Shown here: piece after piece, positions 1-7,256 of the stretch
Layout of the letters: each line of letters opens with the position of its first letter
Position numbering within the stretch: position 1 is the stretch's first letter
DNA from: Collinsella sp.
GTDB lineage: Bacteria > Actinomycetota > Coriobacteriia > Coriobacteriales > Coriobacteriaceae
Length of the DNA: 11,402 nucleotides
NCBI GenBank assembly: GCA_014871665.1
Contig: WGSL01000062.1
Coordinates: 1-11,402 of the forward strand
Direction: 5' to 3'
Translations under genes and position numbers: made by a program
Notes under the pieces: generated by a model
Seen by the model: the letters and a program-made list of their open reading frames with translations, nothing else
Databases searched by the model: none
Told to the model about the DNA's origin: nothing

Positions 1-109
1 AGGTCAGCGCCCTTTCATTTCACGTCACCTTGGCGCAAATGCGGCTCGCTCGCTGTCGTATGTCTATCCTGCGACGCCTCGATTCTTGCGGCGGCAGGCA
101 CCTAATCCC
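1..109. other. short flank with no supported gene
   Basis: This stretch lies 3' of the aminotransferase gene and runs to the window edge. I see no convincing coding region, RNA gene or T-tract terminator. A weak GCGCC/GGCGC pairing with a loop of about 20 nt is present near positions 8-37, too weak to call. Confidence 0.4.
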
Positions 110-1630
110 CTACGATTGGCGGTAATGGTCAAAGAAGTCGGCGAGGTCTTCGAGGGACTCTTTGAGTACTTCCATGCGTGGCAGGTACACGATGCGGAAG
201 TGATCGGGCTCGGCCCAGTTAAAGCCGCCGCCGCGCGTGATCAGAATCTTCTTCTCGTGCAGCAGGTCGAGGGCAAACTGCTCGTCATCGGTGATGTTGA
301 ACTTTTTAACATCCATCTTGGGGAAGATGTAGAACGCCGCACGCGGCTTAACCACCGAGATGCCGTCAATCTTGTTGAGCGCCTCATACACAAAGTTACG
401 CTGCTCGTAGACACGGCCGCCGGGACGGATGTAGTCGTTAACGGACTGATGGCCGCCGAGCGCCGTCTGGACGATCGACTGAGCCGGCACGTTGGAGCAC
501 AGGCGCATGTTGGAGAGCATGTTGATGCCCATGATGAAGTCGCTCATGCAGCGCTGGTTGCCCGAAAGCACCATCCAGCCAATGCGATAGCCCGCGATCA
601 TGTGCGACTTGGACAGACCGCTAAAGGTGACACAGGGCAGATCGGGGGCGAGCGAGGCAATCGAGACGTGCTCGTAGCCGTCCATGCACAGGCGGTCGTA
701 GATCTCATCGGCAAAGATCATCAGCTGATGCCTGCGTGCAATCTCGACGATGCCCTCGAGCACCTCGCGCGGATAGACGGAACCCGTGGGGTTGTTGGGG
801 TTGATGATGACGAGGGCTTTGGTCGCGCTCGTGATCTTGGACTCCATATCCTCCAGGTCGGGATACCAATCCGCCTGCTCATCGCACAGATAATGTACGG
901 GATGACCGCCAGCAAGGGTTGCGCACGCCGTCCAGAGCGGATAGTCGGGGCTGGGGATCAGAATCTCGTCGCCATTGTCGAGCAGCGCGTTCATCGAAAG
1001 CTGAATGAGCTCGGACACGCCGTTGCCCGTGTAGATATGCTCCATCTGAACGTTGGGCAGGCCCTTGATCTGCGAATACTGCATGATCGCCTTGCGCGCG
1101 GAGAACAGGCCACGCGAGTTGGAATAGCCTTCGCAGTCGGGCAGCTGCTGGCGCATGTCCTTGATGACCTCATCGGGCGTGCGGAAACCGAAGGGCGCCG
1201 GGTTGCCGATATTGAGCTTGAGGATGCGCTCGCCCTCGTCCTCCATACGGGCGGCCTCGTCGACGACGGGACCGCGCACGTCATACAGGACGTTGTCGAG
1301 TTTGGTGGATTTAGAAAAAGTACGCATGGTGGTGCTCCTTGCAATTTGAGCTGAGGGATGGGGTTCGGGCTTGGAATCGTTGCGGGGTGATGATGCCTCG
1401 CCTTGATCGGCGTCGCCGGCGAGCAGCCAGGTAACATCGACCTCCAAAATACGGGCGAGCAGCTCAGCCACATCGCGCCGCGGAATCGTCTTGCCGCTCA
1501 CATATTGGCTCATCTGACTCTTGCCGAGTTTTTTGCCGAGCATCTCCGATGCGCGGATTACGTCCGACTGGCGAACGTCGCGATTGGACATAGTCTGTCG
1601 CAGGCGATCGCTAAACGTCTCTTGGGCCAC
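110..1630 (-). CDS. alaA: HTH (Cro/CI-type) - AlaA-like alanine aminotransferase fusion
   Basis: A 506-residue protein if it starts at the GTG at 1630, which sits 5 nt after a perfect AAGGAGG (1636-1642). An in-frame ATG at 1669 has no comparable ribosome site and overlaps the promoter region. Residues about 5-72 look like a Cro/CI (XRE) DNA-binding domain (LGKSQMSQYVSGKTIPRR is the recognition-helix region). A polar linker of about 25-30 residues follows. From Met102 the protein closely follows the E. coli AlaA layout: LKLNIGNPAPFGF, the substrate/cofactor region SPDYPLWTA, INPNNPTG, FADEIYD, and SGLSKSHMIAGYR with the PLP-binding Lys at residue 341 (Lys240 in AlaA numbering). The expected reaction is pyruvate plus glutamate to alanine plus 2-oxoglutarate, in the cytoplasm. 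This is not a MocR protein, because the HTH is not GntR-type. Autoregulation is inferred from repeated half-sites in its promoter. The family assignment is firm; the role of the HTH is inference. Confidence 0.9.
   Translation of the reverse strand: MAQETFSDRLRQTMSNRDVRQSDVIRASEMLGKKLGKSQMSQYVSGKTIPRRDVAELLARILEVDVTWLLAGDADQGEASSPRNDSKPEPHPSAQIARSTTMRTFSKSTKLDNVLYDVRGPVVDEAARMEDEGERILKLNIGNPAPFGFRTPDEVIKDMRQQLPDCEGYSNSRGLFSARKAIMQYSQIKGLPNVQMEHIYTGNGVSELIQLSMNALLDNGDEILIPSPDYPLWTACATLAGGHPVHYLCDEQADWYPDLEDMESKITSATKALVIINPNNPTGSVYPREVLEGIVEIARRHQLMIFADEIYDRLCMDGYEHVSIASLAPDLPCVTFSGLSKSHMIAGYRIGWMVLSGNQRCMSDFIMGINMLSNMRLCSNVPAQSIVQTALGGHQSVNDYIRPGGRVYEQRNFVYEALNKIDGISVVKPRAAFYIFPKMDVKKFNITDDEQFALDLLHEKKILITRGGGFNWAEPDHFRIVYLPRMEVLKESLEDLADFFDHYRQS
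1325..1340 (-). promoter_or_regulatory. internal ribosome site and ATG for a stand-alone AlaA
   Basis: Inside the fusion gene, AAGGAG (1340-1335) lies 7 nt before an in-frame ATG (1327-1325) that begins MRTFSKSTKLDN. Translation from here would give a 405-residue protein, the length of E. coli AlaA, whose own N-terminus (MSPIEKSSKLENV) aligns with this point. The site is as well formed as the one at the upstream GTG. Two products, with and without the HTH, are therefore possible. This is seen in sequence; use of the site is inferred. Confidence 0.5.
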
Positions 1631-1649
1631 TAGAACCTCCTTGCTGGCA

Positions 1650-1733
1650 AAGTTCAATTTATAGAACACGAATTGAACCTGGGTTCAATTTAGGCAGCAG
1701 TATAGCGCGGCGCATTATCGGGAAGTTCAATTT
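1650..1733 (-). promoter_or_regulatory. promoter/operator region of the HTH-alaA gene
   Basis: Four copies of GTTCAATT or its complement occur here. A perfect inverted pair, AATTGAACC and GGTTCAATT, is separated by 2 nt (1671-1690). Two direct copies of AAGTTCAATTT lie at 1650-1660 and 1723-1733. On the minus strand the TTGAAC at 1688-1683 can act as a -35 with TCTATA (1665-1660, 17-nt spacer) as the -10. A second -10-like TATACT lies at 1704-1699. The site at 1650-1660 falls between the -10 and the ribosome site. The layout suits repression by an HTH protein, most simply the gene's own product. LysR or another regulator is not excluded. Confidence 0.5.
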
Positions 1734-1792
1734 CATAAGAAAATGCGCCGGACTCTGAGATTTGCCCAAAGCGGACAATGACACGCACACGT

Positions 1793-2650
1793 TTAGAGGT
1801 ATTCGAGGAAACGGGCGGCAGCAAGCGAAACATCGGCCGTTCGATATATGGCGTTGATCTGCCGATGGGGATGCCCCTCGAGTGGGCGCACGGCAACATC
1901 GAACTGGCAGCGGCGCAAGATGAGTGCGGGAAGAATGCTCACGCCCAGGCCGTCCTCGACCATAGCCATAATCGCATAGTCATCCCAGGTCGACAGCTTA
2001 GAGCGCACCGCCAGGCCTGCGCGGCGAAACAGCGGCGTAATCTCATCATCGGTGCCTCGTTCTAGCAGAATAAACTGCTCGTTGGCTAAATCGGCAAGAG
2101 AAACGACCTCCGCCGTGGCAAGCAAAGAGTCCGCCGGCACTACCGCCATCAACTCGTCGCGCACCAAAGACCGCGATGCCATGCCGTTTTCTCGGGGTTC
2201 ACGCGGGATAAAGCCCAGATCGCAGCGGCCCTCTGCCACCCATTGTTCAATCTCTGAGTAATCGCCCATCAGCAACTCGTAATCGACGTCCGGGTGATCG
2301 GCGCGAAAGCGCGCAATCACCGGCGGCAGCACGTGGGTCGCCACGCTCGAAAACGTACCGATGCAGATTTTACCGCGCATGAGCCCGCGCATCTCATCCA
2401 CCCGTCGCTGCAAGCGAACGAATTCCTCGCATAACGCCTCAACCGCAGGCATAACTTGCCGTCCATCGGCAGAAAGTACTACGCCCTCGCGACTGCGGTC
2501 GAGCACCTTAAAGCCCCAGTCGGCCTCGAGATCGGCCACCATACGGCTCACGCCCGATTGCGAATAGCTCAGGCGCTCGGCAGCACGCGTAAAGCTTCCG
2601 GCGCGCACCGTCTCCAGCAGCACCTGCATCTTTTGAATATTCGTTTCCAC
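1793..2650 (-). CDS. LysR-family transcriptional regulator
   Basis: A 285-residue protein from the GTG at 2650, preceded by GAGG about 6 nt upstream. The TTG at 2662 is in frame, but its AAAGG abuts it with no spacing. The N-terminal winged HTH is clear: MQVLLETVRAGSFTRAAERL, then SQSGVSRMVADLEADWGFKVLDRS at residues about 15-50. The rest is a periplasmic-binding-like effector domain (GKICIGTFSSVATHVLPPVI, CDLGFIPRE, VEDGLGVSILPALIL), of normal family length. LysR regulators usually bind as tetramers and often control the divergent neighbour, here the EamA exporter starting at 2769, as well as themselves. A palindrome with a T-N11-A core lies between the two genes. The ligand cannot be told from sequence. 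I see no clear terminator after the stop before the HTH-alaA promoter region. Confidence 0.92.
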   Translation of the reverse strand: METNIQKMQVLLETVRAGSFTRAAERLSYSQSGVSRMVADLEADWGFKVLDRSREGVVLSADGRQVMPAVEALCEEFVRLQRRVDEMRGLMRGKICIGTFSSVATHVLPPVIARFRADHPDVDYELLMGDYSEIEQWVAEGRCDLGFIPREPRENGMASRSLVRDELMAVVPADSLLATAEVVSLADLANEQFILLERGTDDEITPLFRRAGLAVRSKLSTWDDYAIMAMVEDGLGVSILPALILRRCQFDVAVRPLEGHPHRQINAIYRTADVSLAAARFLEYL

Positions 2651-2695
2651 GGCACCCCTCAACCTTTACATGCGTTTTTATCATGTTTGCCATGC

Positions 2696-2739
2696 ATTGT
2701 ATTCGCTTTTCTTCTATTGCCAGTTCACCCATAGTGAAC
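2696..2739. promoter_or_regulatory. divergent regulatory region with LysR-type box
   Basis: GTTCAC (2723-2728), 5 nt, GTGAAC (2734-2739) form a perfect inverted repeat that contains the T-N11-A arrangement typical of LysR sites. On the minus strand TACAAT (2701-2696) is a good -10 for the regulator gene, with the palindrome starting about 22 nt upstream of it. Toward the exporter, TATAGA (2749-2754) is -10-like, but it lies so close to the ATG at 2769 that the transcript would be nearly leaderless. The plus-strand promoter is therefore uncertain. Confidence 0.5.
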
Positions 2740-2768
2740 ATGCTCGAATATAGAGGGGACGGAAACGC

Positions 2769-3680
2769 ATGGACAACGGACTGTTTACGTACTTAGCAGC
2801 ATTGCTATTGTTTGGCTCCAACGGCATCATCGCCGCTGCCATCGCGCTGCCGAGCTCCGATATCGTGCTACTACGCACGTTTTTGGGCGCGCTCTCGCTT
2901 GTCACCATCCTCGCCATCACCCAAAGCCATAAGTTGCAGGCACCATCTCGTCCCCGCGAAGCCGCAGCACTCCTTCTCTCGGGAGCCGCACTGGGCGCCA
3001 GCTGGATTTTCCTGTTCCGCGCCTATCAGACGATCGGCGTCGGCGTATCCTCGCTGCTGTACTACTGCGGCCCCATCATTGTCATGGCGCTCTCCCCGCT
3101 CATCTTTGGCGAAAAGCTGACCGGCGGCAAAATCGCCGGCTTTATCGCCGTTGCTTGCGGTGCTTTTCTCATTGCAGCGCAAGGTCTAGGCGGCAATATG
3201 CCCATTGCGGGTATCGCCTGCGGCATCGCCTCGGCATTTTGCTATGCGCTGATGGTCATCGCCAGCAAAGGCGCGCCGCACATCGAGGGCCTCGAGAACT
3301 CCACGCTCCAGGTGAGTGCCGCCTTTGTGACCGCGTTGATCCTTACGCTCTGCACGCAAGGTGCCCCCTCGTTCCTCTCCCCCAGCATTGTCGCCGGCAT
3401 CGATTGGCGCGCCGTTGCCATGCTCGGCATTGTCAACACCGGCACTGGTTGCCTGCTCTACTTTAGTGCCGTCGCCAAGCTGCCCGTCCAGACCGTCGCG
3501 GTCGTCGGCTACCTCGAGCCGCTTTCGGCGGTCGTATTCTCGGCCGTCCTTTTGGGCGAAGCCATAACACCGGTCCGCCTGATGGGTGCCGCGCTTATCA
3601 TCGGCGGCGCGATTTTTTGCGTACTCGCCGGCAAACGCGCAAACGCCAAGGCTGGCATCGCCCAGACAGCACGTGCTTAA
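2769..3680 (+). CDS. EamA/DMT-family membrane transporter
   Basis: A 303-residue, very hydrophobic protein with the two-repeat EamA architecture. The first repeat covers about residues 5-140 (TYLAALLLFGSNGIIAAAIA, then SGAALGASWIFLFRAYQTIG, then YYCGPIIVMALSPLIFGEKLT). The second covers about 150-285 (GIACGIASAFCYALMVIASK, ending YLEPLSAVVFSAVLLGEAIT and GAALIIGGAIF). Ten membrane segments are expected, and both copies of the PLIFGEK / SAVLLGEA motif that closes each repeat are visible. The ATG at 2769 has only a modest GGA-type ribosome site. These proteins usually export metabolites or amino acids; the substrate here is unknown. The divergent LysR gene is the likely regulator, a pairing common for this exporter family. 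The C-terminus is short and basic, as expected for a cytoplasmic tail. Confidence 0.9.
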   Translation: MDNGLFTYLAALLLFGSNGIIAAAIALPSSDIVLLRTFLGALSLVTILAITQSHKLQAPSRPREAAALLLSGAALGASWIFLFRAYQTIGVGVSSLLYYCGPIIVMALSPLIFGEKLTGGKIAGFIAVACGAFLIAAQGLGGNMPIAGIACGIASAFCYALMVIASKGAPHIEGLENSTLQVSAAFVTALILTLCTQGAPSFLSPSIVAGIDWRAVAMLGIVNTGTGCLLYFSAVAKLPVQTVAVVGYLEPLSAVVFSAVLLGEAITPVRLMGAALIIGGAIFCVLAGKRANAKAGIAQTARA

Positions 3681-3714
3681 AAGCCCCTGTTTTGAAATGC
3701 TACCCGCATACATG

Positions 3715-3738
3715 AATAATCCCCAGCTGAGGATTATT
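3715..3738. repeat. 24-nt near-perfect palindrome, possible terminator
   Basis: AATAATCC and GGATTATT flank a centre containing CAGCTG, so 24 nt pair with one mismatched position. It lies 35 nt after the exporter stop. No T-run follows on either strand, so it is a poor intrinsic terminator. It may terminate weakly, protect the RNA end, or bind a protein ahead of kup. Confidence 0.4.
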
Positions 3739-3776
3739 GTCTAAAAATACCCGATGTGCCAAACTGCTCTTGTAGA

Positions 3777-3833
3777 TATAAAGACGGCATAAAAGTTATC
3801 TGCTCAGAACAGATAACCGGATGTCTAAGGGAG
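3777..3833 (+). promoter_or_regulatory. kup leader: -10-like box, hairpin and ribosome site
   Basis: TATAAA (3777-3782) is a candidate -10; no good -35 is visible. A perfect 8-bp stem, GTTATCTG (3795-3802) with CAGATAAC (3810-3817) and a 7-nt loop, lies just before the ribosome site AAGGGAG (3827-3833). The ribosome site is 5 nt from the GTG at 3839. The ATG at 3821 follows the hairpin by 3 nt and has no ribosome site, so the GTG is preferred. The hairpin could modulate translation or mRNA stability. I do not recognise it as a known riboswitch. Confidence 0.4.
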
Positions 3834-3838
3834 TCCAC

Positions 3839-6070
3839 GTGGCACACAACAAACTGGAGGCAAACCTCCAAGACCAGCGCGGGCAAGGCGGGCACGGAGC
3901 CATCCCCCTCTCCGCTGGCATGCTGCTCGTAACGCTCGGCGTCGTCTATGGCGACATCGGCACGAGCCCCATGTACACCATGAAATCAATTGTCGCCAAC
4001 AACGGCGGCATCGGCACCGTCAGCGAGGACATGATCCTGGGCGCGCTTTCGCTCGTCATCTGGACCATGACGCTCGTGACCACGGTCAAGTACGTGGTAA
4101 TCGCCATGAAGGCCGACAACCACAACGAAGGCGGCATCTTCGCCCTGTTCAGTCTCGTGCGCAAGGTGGCGCCATGGCTGATTCTCCCCGCCATGATCGG
4201 CGGCGCGGCACTGCTCGCCGACGGCATCCTCACCCCCGCGGTCACGGTCACCACGGCCATCGAGGGTCTGCGCACCATCGAATGGGGCCATGCGCTGCTG
4301 GGCGACGGCCAGACCAACGTCATCATCATCACCATCATCATTATCTGTGGCCTATTTGCCATGCAGCGCGCCGGTACCTCGTCGATCGGCAAGCTGTTCG
4401 GCCCGCTCATGACGCTGTGGTTCCTGTTCTTAGCTGGCGCCGGTCTGTTCAACATGCTCGGCAACCTGTCCATCTTGCGCGCGCTCAACCCCATCCGCGG
4501 CATTATGTTCCTGTTCTCGCCCATCAACCACTCGGGCATCATGGTGCTCGGCTTCGTCTTCCTGTCGACGACCGGCGCCGAGGCGCTCTATTCGGACATG
4601 GGTCACGTGGGCAAGGCTAACATTTACGCATCCTGGCCGTTCGTAAAGGCGGCGCTTATCCTTAACTACCTGGGTCAGGGCGCTTGGCTGCTCGCCAACA
4701 ACTCCAATCCCCAGATGCTCGCAATGGATATCGTCAACCCGTTCTATATGATGCTTCCCGAGCCCCTGCGCCCCTTTGCCATCGTGCTTTCGGCCGTGGC
4801 GGCCATCATTGCCTCGCAGGCGCTCATCACCGGCTCGTTCTCGCTGGTATCCGAGGCCACGCGCCTCAACCTTATGCCGCATCTGCGCATCCACTACCCC
4901 AGCGACACCAAGGGCCAGCTCTATATTCCGCTCGTCAACAACATCATGTGGGTCGGCTGCATCTTCATCGTGCTGCTGTTCCAAAACTCCGAACGCATGG
5001 AGAGCGCCTACGGCCTCGCCATTACCGTGACCATGCTCATGACTACGACGCTTTTGACGAGCTATATCGCTGGCATTCTCAAGCACAAGCTGGGCGCCTG
5101 CGTCTTCGCCCTGCTCTTCGGTGCCATTGAGCTGTGCTTCTTCGCCTCGTGCCTCACCATGTTCTTTGACGGCGGTTATGTGATGATCTTCCTGGCCGCA
5201 CTGCTGTTTGGCCTTATGTACGTGTGGCGCCGTGGCACCGCCATCGAGCGCACGCAGACGATTCTGTTGCCCGTCTCCAAGTACATCGATCAGCTCAACC
5301 GCCTGCGCAACGACGAGACCTATCCCGTGCTCGCCGACAACCTGGTGTTCCTCACCAACAGCCCCGATCCGCTCACACTCGACCGCGACGTGCTCTATTC
5401 CATCCTGGATAAACATCCCAAGCGCGCCAAGGCGTATTGGTTCATCAACGTGCATGTTACCGACGAGCCCTATACGCACGAGTATTCCGTTGAGACCTTT
5501 GGCACAGACTTCCTGTTCCGCGTGCGCTTGGACCTGGGCTTTAAGGTCAATCAGCGCATCAACGCCTACCTGCGCCAGATCGTCGGCGACTTGATGGCAT
5601 CGGGCGAGCTGCCGCCGCAACATCACACCTACTCCATCTACGAGACGCGTGGCAACGTGGGTGACTTCCGCTTTTGTATGCTGCGCAAGATGCTTGCCCC
5701 CGAAACGGACATCAACCGCAATGACCACCGCGTGATGGCCATCAAGTACGCCGTCCGCCGCGCCTGCGGAAGCCCGGCACGCTGGTACGGTCTTGAGAAC
5801 TCGGCCATCATCATCGAGTACGTGCCGCTGTTTGCCCGCATGCGCCCGGCCGTTAAGCTCGTGCGCACCCAGGTGCCGCTCGAAGTTCAGATTGAAGAGG
5901 CCGAGGAAATGGAAGTCGACATCTTCTCGGACGACTTGGTCAACGGCAACGAGGCCGGTAGGGACATGAACGTCGATCCCACCGAGCTGCTCGAGAGCGT
6001 CGCCGATACGCCCGAACAGCAACAGCTCGACGGCCTCGAGAGCGAACAACTCAACAACGCCAACTTCTAG
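3839..6070 (+). CDS. kup: Kup-family potassium uptake permease
   Basis: A 743-residue protein from the GTG at 3839. The KUP/HAK/KT signature GVVYGDIGTSPMYT is at residues about 34-47, followed by an array of about 12 membrane segments to about residue 470 (for example LSLVIWTMTLVTTVKYVVIA, GGAALLADGILTPAVTV, FLSTTGAEALYSDMGHVG, ASQALITGSFSLVSEATRLNLMP). E. coli Kup has 622 residues. The excess here lies in the cytoplasmic C-terminal half (about 270 residues), which contains the family's VHVTDEPYTHEYSVE region and ends in a very acidic Glu/Asp-rich tail of about 75 residues. It imports K+, probably with H+, across the cell membrane. It is transcribed alone: a leader hairpin lies before it and a terminator after it, facing the convergent bile salt hydrolase gene. 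In some Firmicutes, Kup proteins are controlled by c-di-AMP binding to the C-terminal region; whether that holds here is unknown. Confidence 0.95.
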   Translation: MAHNKLEANLQDQRGQGGHGAIPLSAGMLLVTLGVVYGDIGTSPMYTMKSIVANNGGIGTVSEDMILGALSLVIWTMTLVTTVKYVVIAMKADNHNEGGIFALFSLVRKVAPWLILPAMIGGAALLADGILTPAVTVTTAIEGLRTIEWGHALLGDGQTNVIIITIIIICGLFAMQRAGTSSIGKLFGPLMTLWFLFLAGAGLFNMLGNLSILRALNPIRGIMFLFSPINHSGIMVLGFVFLSTTGAEALYSDMGHVGKANIYASWPFVKAALILNYLGQGAWLLANNSNPQMLAMDIVNPFYMMLPEPLRPFAIVLSAVAAIIASQALITGSFSLVSEATRLNLMPHLRIHYPSDTKGQLYIPLVNNIMWVGCIFIVLLFQNSERMESAYGLAITVTMLMTTTLLTSYIAGILKHKLGACVFALLFGAIELCFFASCLTMFFDGGYVMIFLAALLFGLMYVWRRGTAIERTQTILLPVSKYIDQLNRLRNDETYPVLADNLVFLTNSPDPLTLDRDVLYSILDKHPKRAKAYWFINVHVTDEPYTHEYSVETFGTDFLFRVRLDLGFKVNQRINAYLRQIVGDLMASGELPPQHHTYSIYETRGNVGDFRFCMLRKMLAPETDINRNDHRVMAIKYAVRRACGSPARWYGLENSAIIIEYVPLFARMRPAVKLVRTQVPLEVQIEEAEEMEVDIFSDDLVNGNEAGRDMNVDPTELLESVADTPEQQQLDGLESEQLNNANF

Positions 6071-6092
6071 CGACGTCACAAATCAACGACAG

Positions 6093-6135
6093 CGGCCCTG
6101 CACCTCACGGGAGATGCAGGGCCGTCTTGTATTGC
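6093..6135. terminator. hairpin terminator between convergent kup and bsh
   Basis: CGGCCCTGCA (6093-6102) pairs perfectly with TGCAGGGCCG (6115-6124) around a 12-nt loop. On the plus strand it is followed by the moderately T-rich TCTTGTATT. It starts 22 nt after the kup stop and lies just beyond the bsh stop on the other strand, so it may serve both genes. The T-tract is imperfect on both sides. Confidence 0.7.
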
Positions 6136-6149
6136 AGTAAAGCTAACGG

Positions 6150-7115
6150 CTACGAACGACGCGGCTCGGGAACCACGAGCCTATCGGGGCTCGCGCCCTC
6201 AGCATCCATCAGGCTCACGTAGCGAATCGACGGATCCCCATACATCGCGTAGTAATAATTGCCCGTGCGCGCGCTAAAGCATCCGGTGTAGATAGTCTTC
6301 TCGAACTTGCCATCGCCCATCCTGGACGCTCCCTCGATCATCACCACGCCCTCGAGCGAACGGAACATGCGAACGACGTTTTCGGTCTCGCTCTCCTTTT
6401 GTGGGTAATTGGCATTGAGGTACGCCGCCTTTACAAAACGGCTCGGCGAATAGCAATCGCCCGGAATGCCGCGCATGCCGGCACCGGCTCCATAGGGCTT
6501 AAGCTCGGCGCCACGCCATGTCGCCGTCTGCGGAAAATCGCTTGTGGCGGTGATATAGGTGCGCAGGTTTTCCATGTGCCACGGGAAGGTCGGCTGGTTG
6601 GCAAGGGTGTCGACCGGATCGTCGTATACATGCAGGCCGTCAGCCATCATCTCGACCACGATGCTGCGCTGGCTGTCGCCGATAATCCAATGGAGCAGCG
6701 ACACGCCCAGCCCCTCTCCGGCAGATTTGGCGACAATCACCGTGTCGCGCAGCGCGGCCTCGACCTCATCGACCGTCGAGAACGTCGCTGCCACCCACAG
6801 GGGAAACTCATAGGCCGCGATATTGGTCTTGCCGTCGACAGGGCCCTCGGCATACTCGGCATAACCCGGGAAATTGAGACCCGCCACGGCGAGGCCCGCA
6901 TCGTTGCCGCAATCGAAGAGCATAGGGTAGTTCCTGTAATCGATGCACATACCGATCACCGCGTGCGCCGCTGTCGCGTCGTCGATAAACGAATACGGAA
7001 TGTGAAACCCGCGCGGCATCACGCGAACCTGTTGGCCGTAGTCAAAGCTCCAGTCGAGATTGCGGCCCAGATACATGTGGCCAGAATTATCGGTAAATCG
7101 AATACTCGTACACAT
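6150..7115 (-). CDS. bsh: bile salt hydrolase (choloylglycine hydrolase family)
   Basis: A 321-residue Ntn-hydrolase. The ATG at 7115 is chosen because AGGAGG lies 4 nt upstream and because it places Cys at position 2, the nucleophile exposed after Met1 removal; an upstream in-frame start at 7178 would bury it. Expected active-site residues are present in MCTSIRF numbering: Cys2, Arg18, Asp21 (LGRNLDW), Asn81 (AGLNFPGYAEY), Asn173 (LANQPTF) and Arg226 (GDCYSPSRF). Length matches the family. The enzyme should cleave the amide bond of glycine- or taurine-conjugated bile acids in the cytoplasm; no signal peptide is seen. Penicillin V acylases share the fold, but the AGLNFPGYAEY and GIPGD..SPSRF blocks look more like Gram-positive bile salt hydrolases. 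It appears monocistronic: a terminator upstream separates it from the deformylase-like gene and a hairpin follows it. No convincing promoter was identified in the 66-nt leader. Confidence 0.9.
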   Translation of the reverse strand: MCTSIRFTDNSGHMYLGRNLDWSFDYGQQVRVMPRGFHIPYSFIDDATAAHAVIGMCIDYRNYPMLFDCGNDAGLAVAGLNFPGYAEYAEGPVDGKTNIAAYEFPLWVAATFSTVDEVEAALRDTVIVAKSAGEGLGVSLLHWIIGDSQRSIVVEMMADGLHVYDDPVDTLANQPTFPWHMENLRTYITATSDFPQTATWRGAELKPYGAGAGMRGIPGDCYSPSRFVKAAYLNANYPQKESETENVVRMFRSLEGVVMIEGASRMGDGKFEKTIYTGCFSARTGNYYYAMYGDPSIRYVSLMDAEGASPDRLVVPEPRRS

Positions 7116-7169
7116 AGCGCCTCCTAGCTTTACGTTCTTGCTAATTTCATTGTCTCCAAACAAAAAGGC

Positions 7170-7215
7170 GCTAAACACAAAAGCCCGGACATGACAACAA
7201 TGTCACGCCCGGACT
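7170..7215 (-). terminator. intrinsic terminator downstream of the deformylase-like gene
   Basis: Read on the minus strand, 7215-7201 pairs with 7196-7182 over 15 bp (including three G-U pairs) around a 4-nt loop. It is followed by TTTTGTGTTT. The three mismatches seen on the plus strand become wobble pairs only on the minus strand, which supports minus-strand function. It should separate the deformylase-like transcript from bsh. Confidence 0.8.
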
Positions 7216-7256
7216 ATTCAAACAGGATAAACTCAACCAAGTTAACCCCGCAGGTC

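Noticed and set aside
86..1354. Long plus-strand open frame (about 420 codons) opposite the aminotransferase
   Set aside because: It is antisense to a gene with unmistakable AlaA motifs, has no recognisable domains, and is explained by G/C-biased third positions.
110..1630. MocR-type regulator
   Set aside because: The HTH is Cro/CI-like rather than GntR-like, and the enzyme part is AlaA-like with a full catalytic set.
3681..3838. c-di-AMP (ydaO-type) riboswitch ahead of kup
   Set aside because: The region is too short and lacks the conserved purine-rich core expected for that aptamer.
4430..6079. Long minus-strand open frame (about 550 codons) opposite kup
   Set aside because: Antisense shadow of a confident Kup gene; composition is His/Val/Glu-rich mirror coding with no domain.
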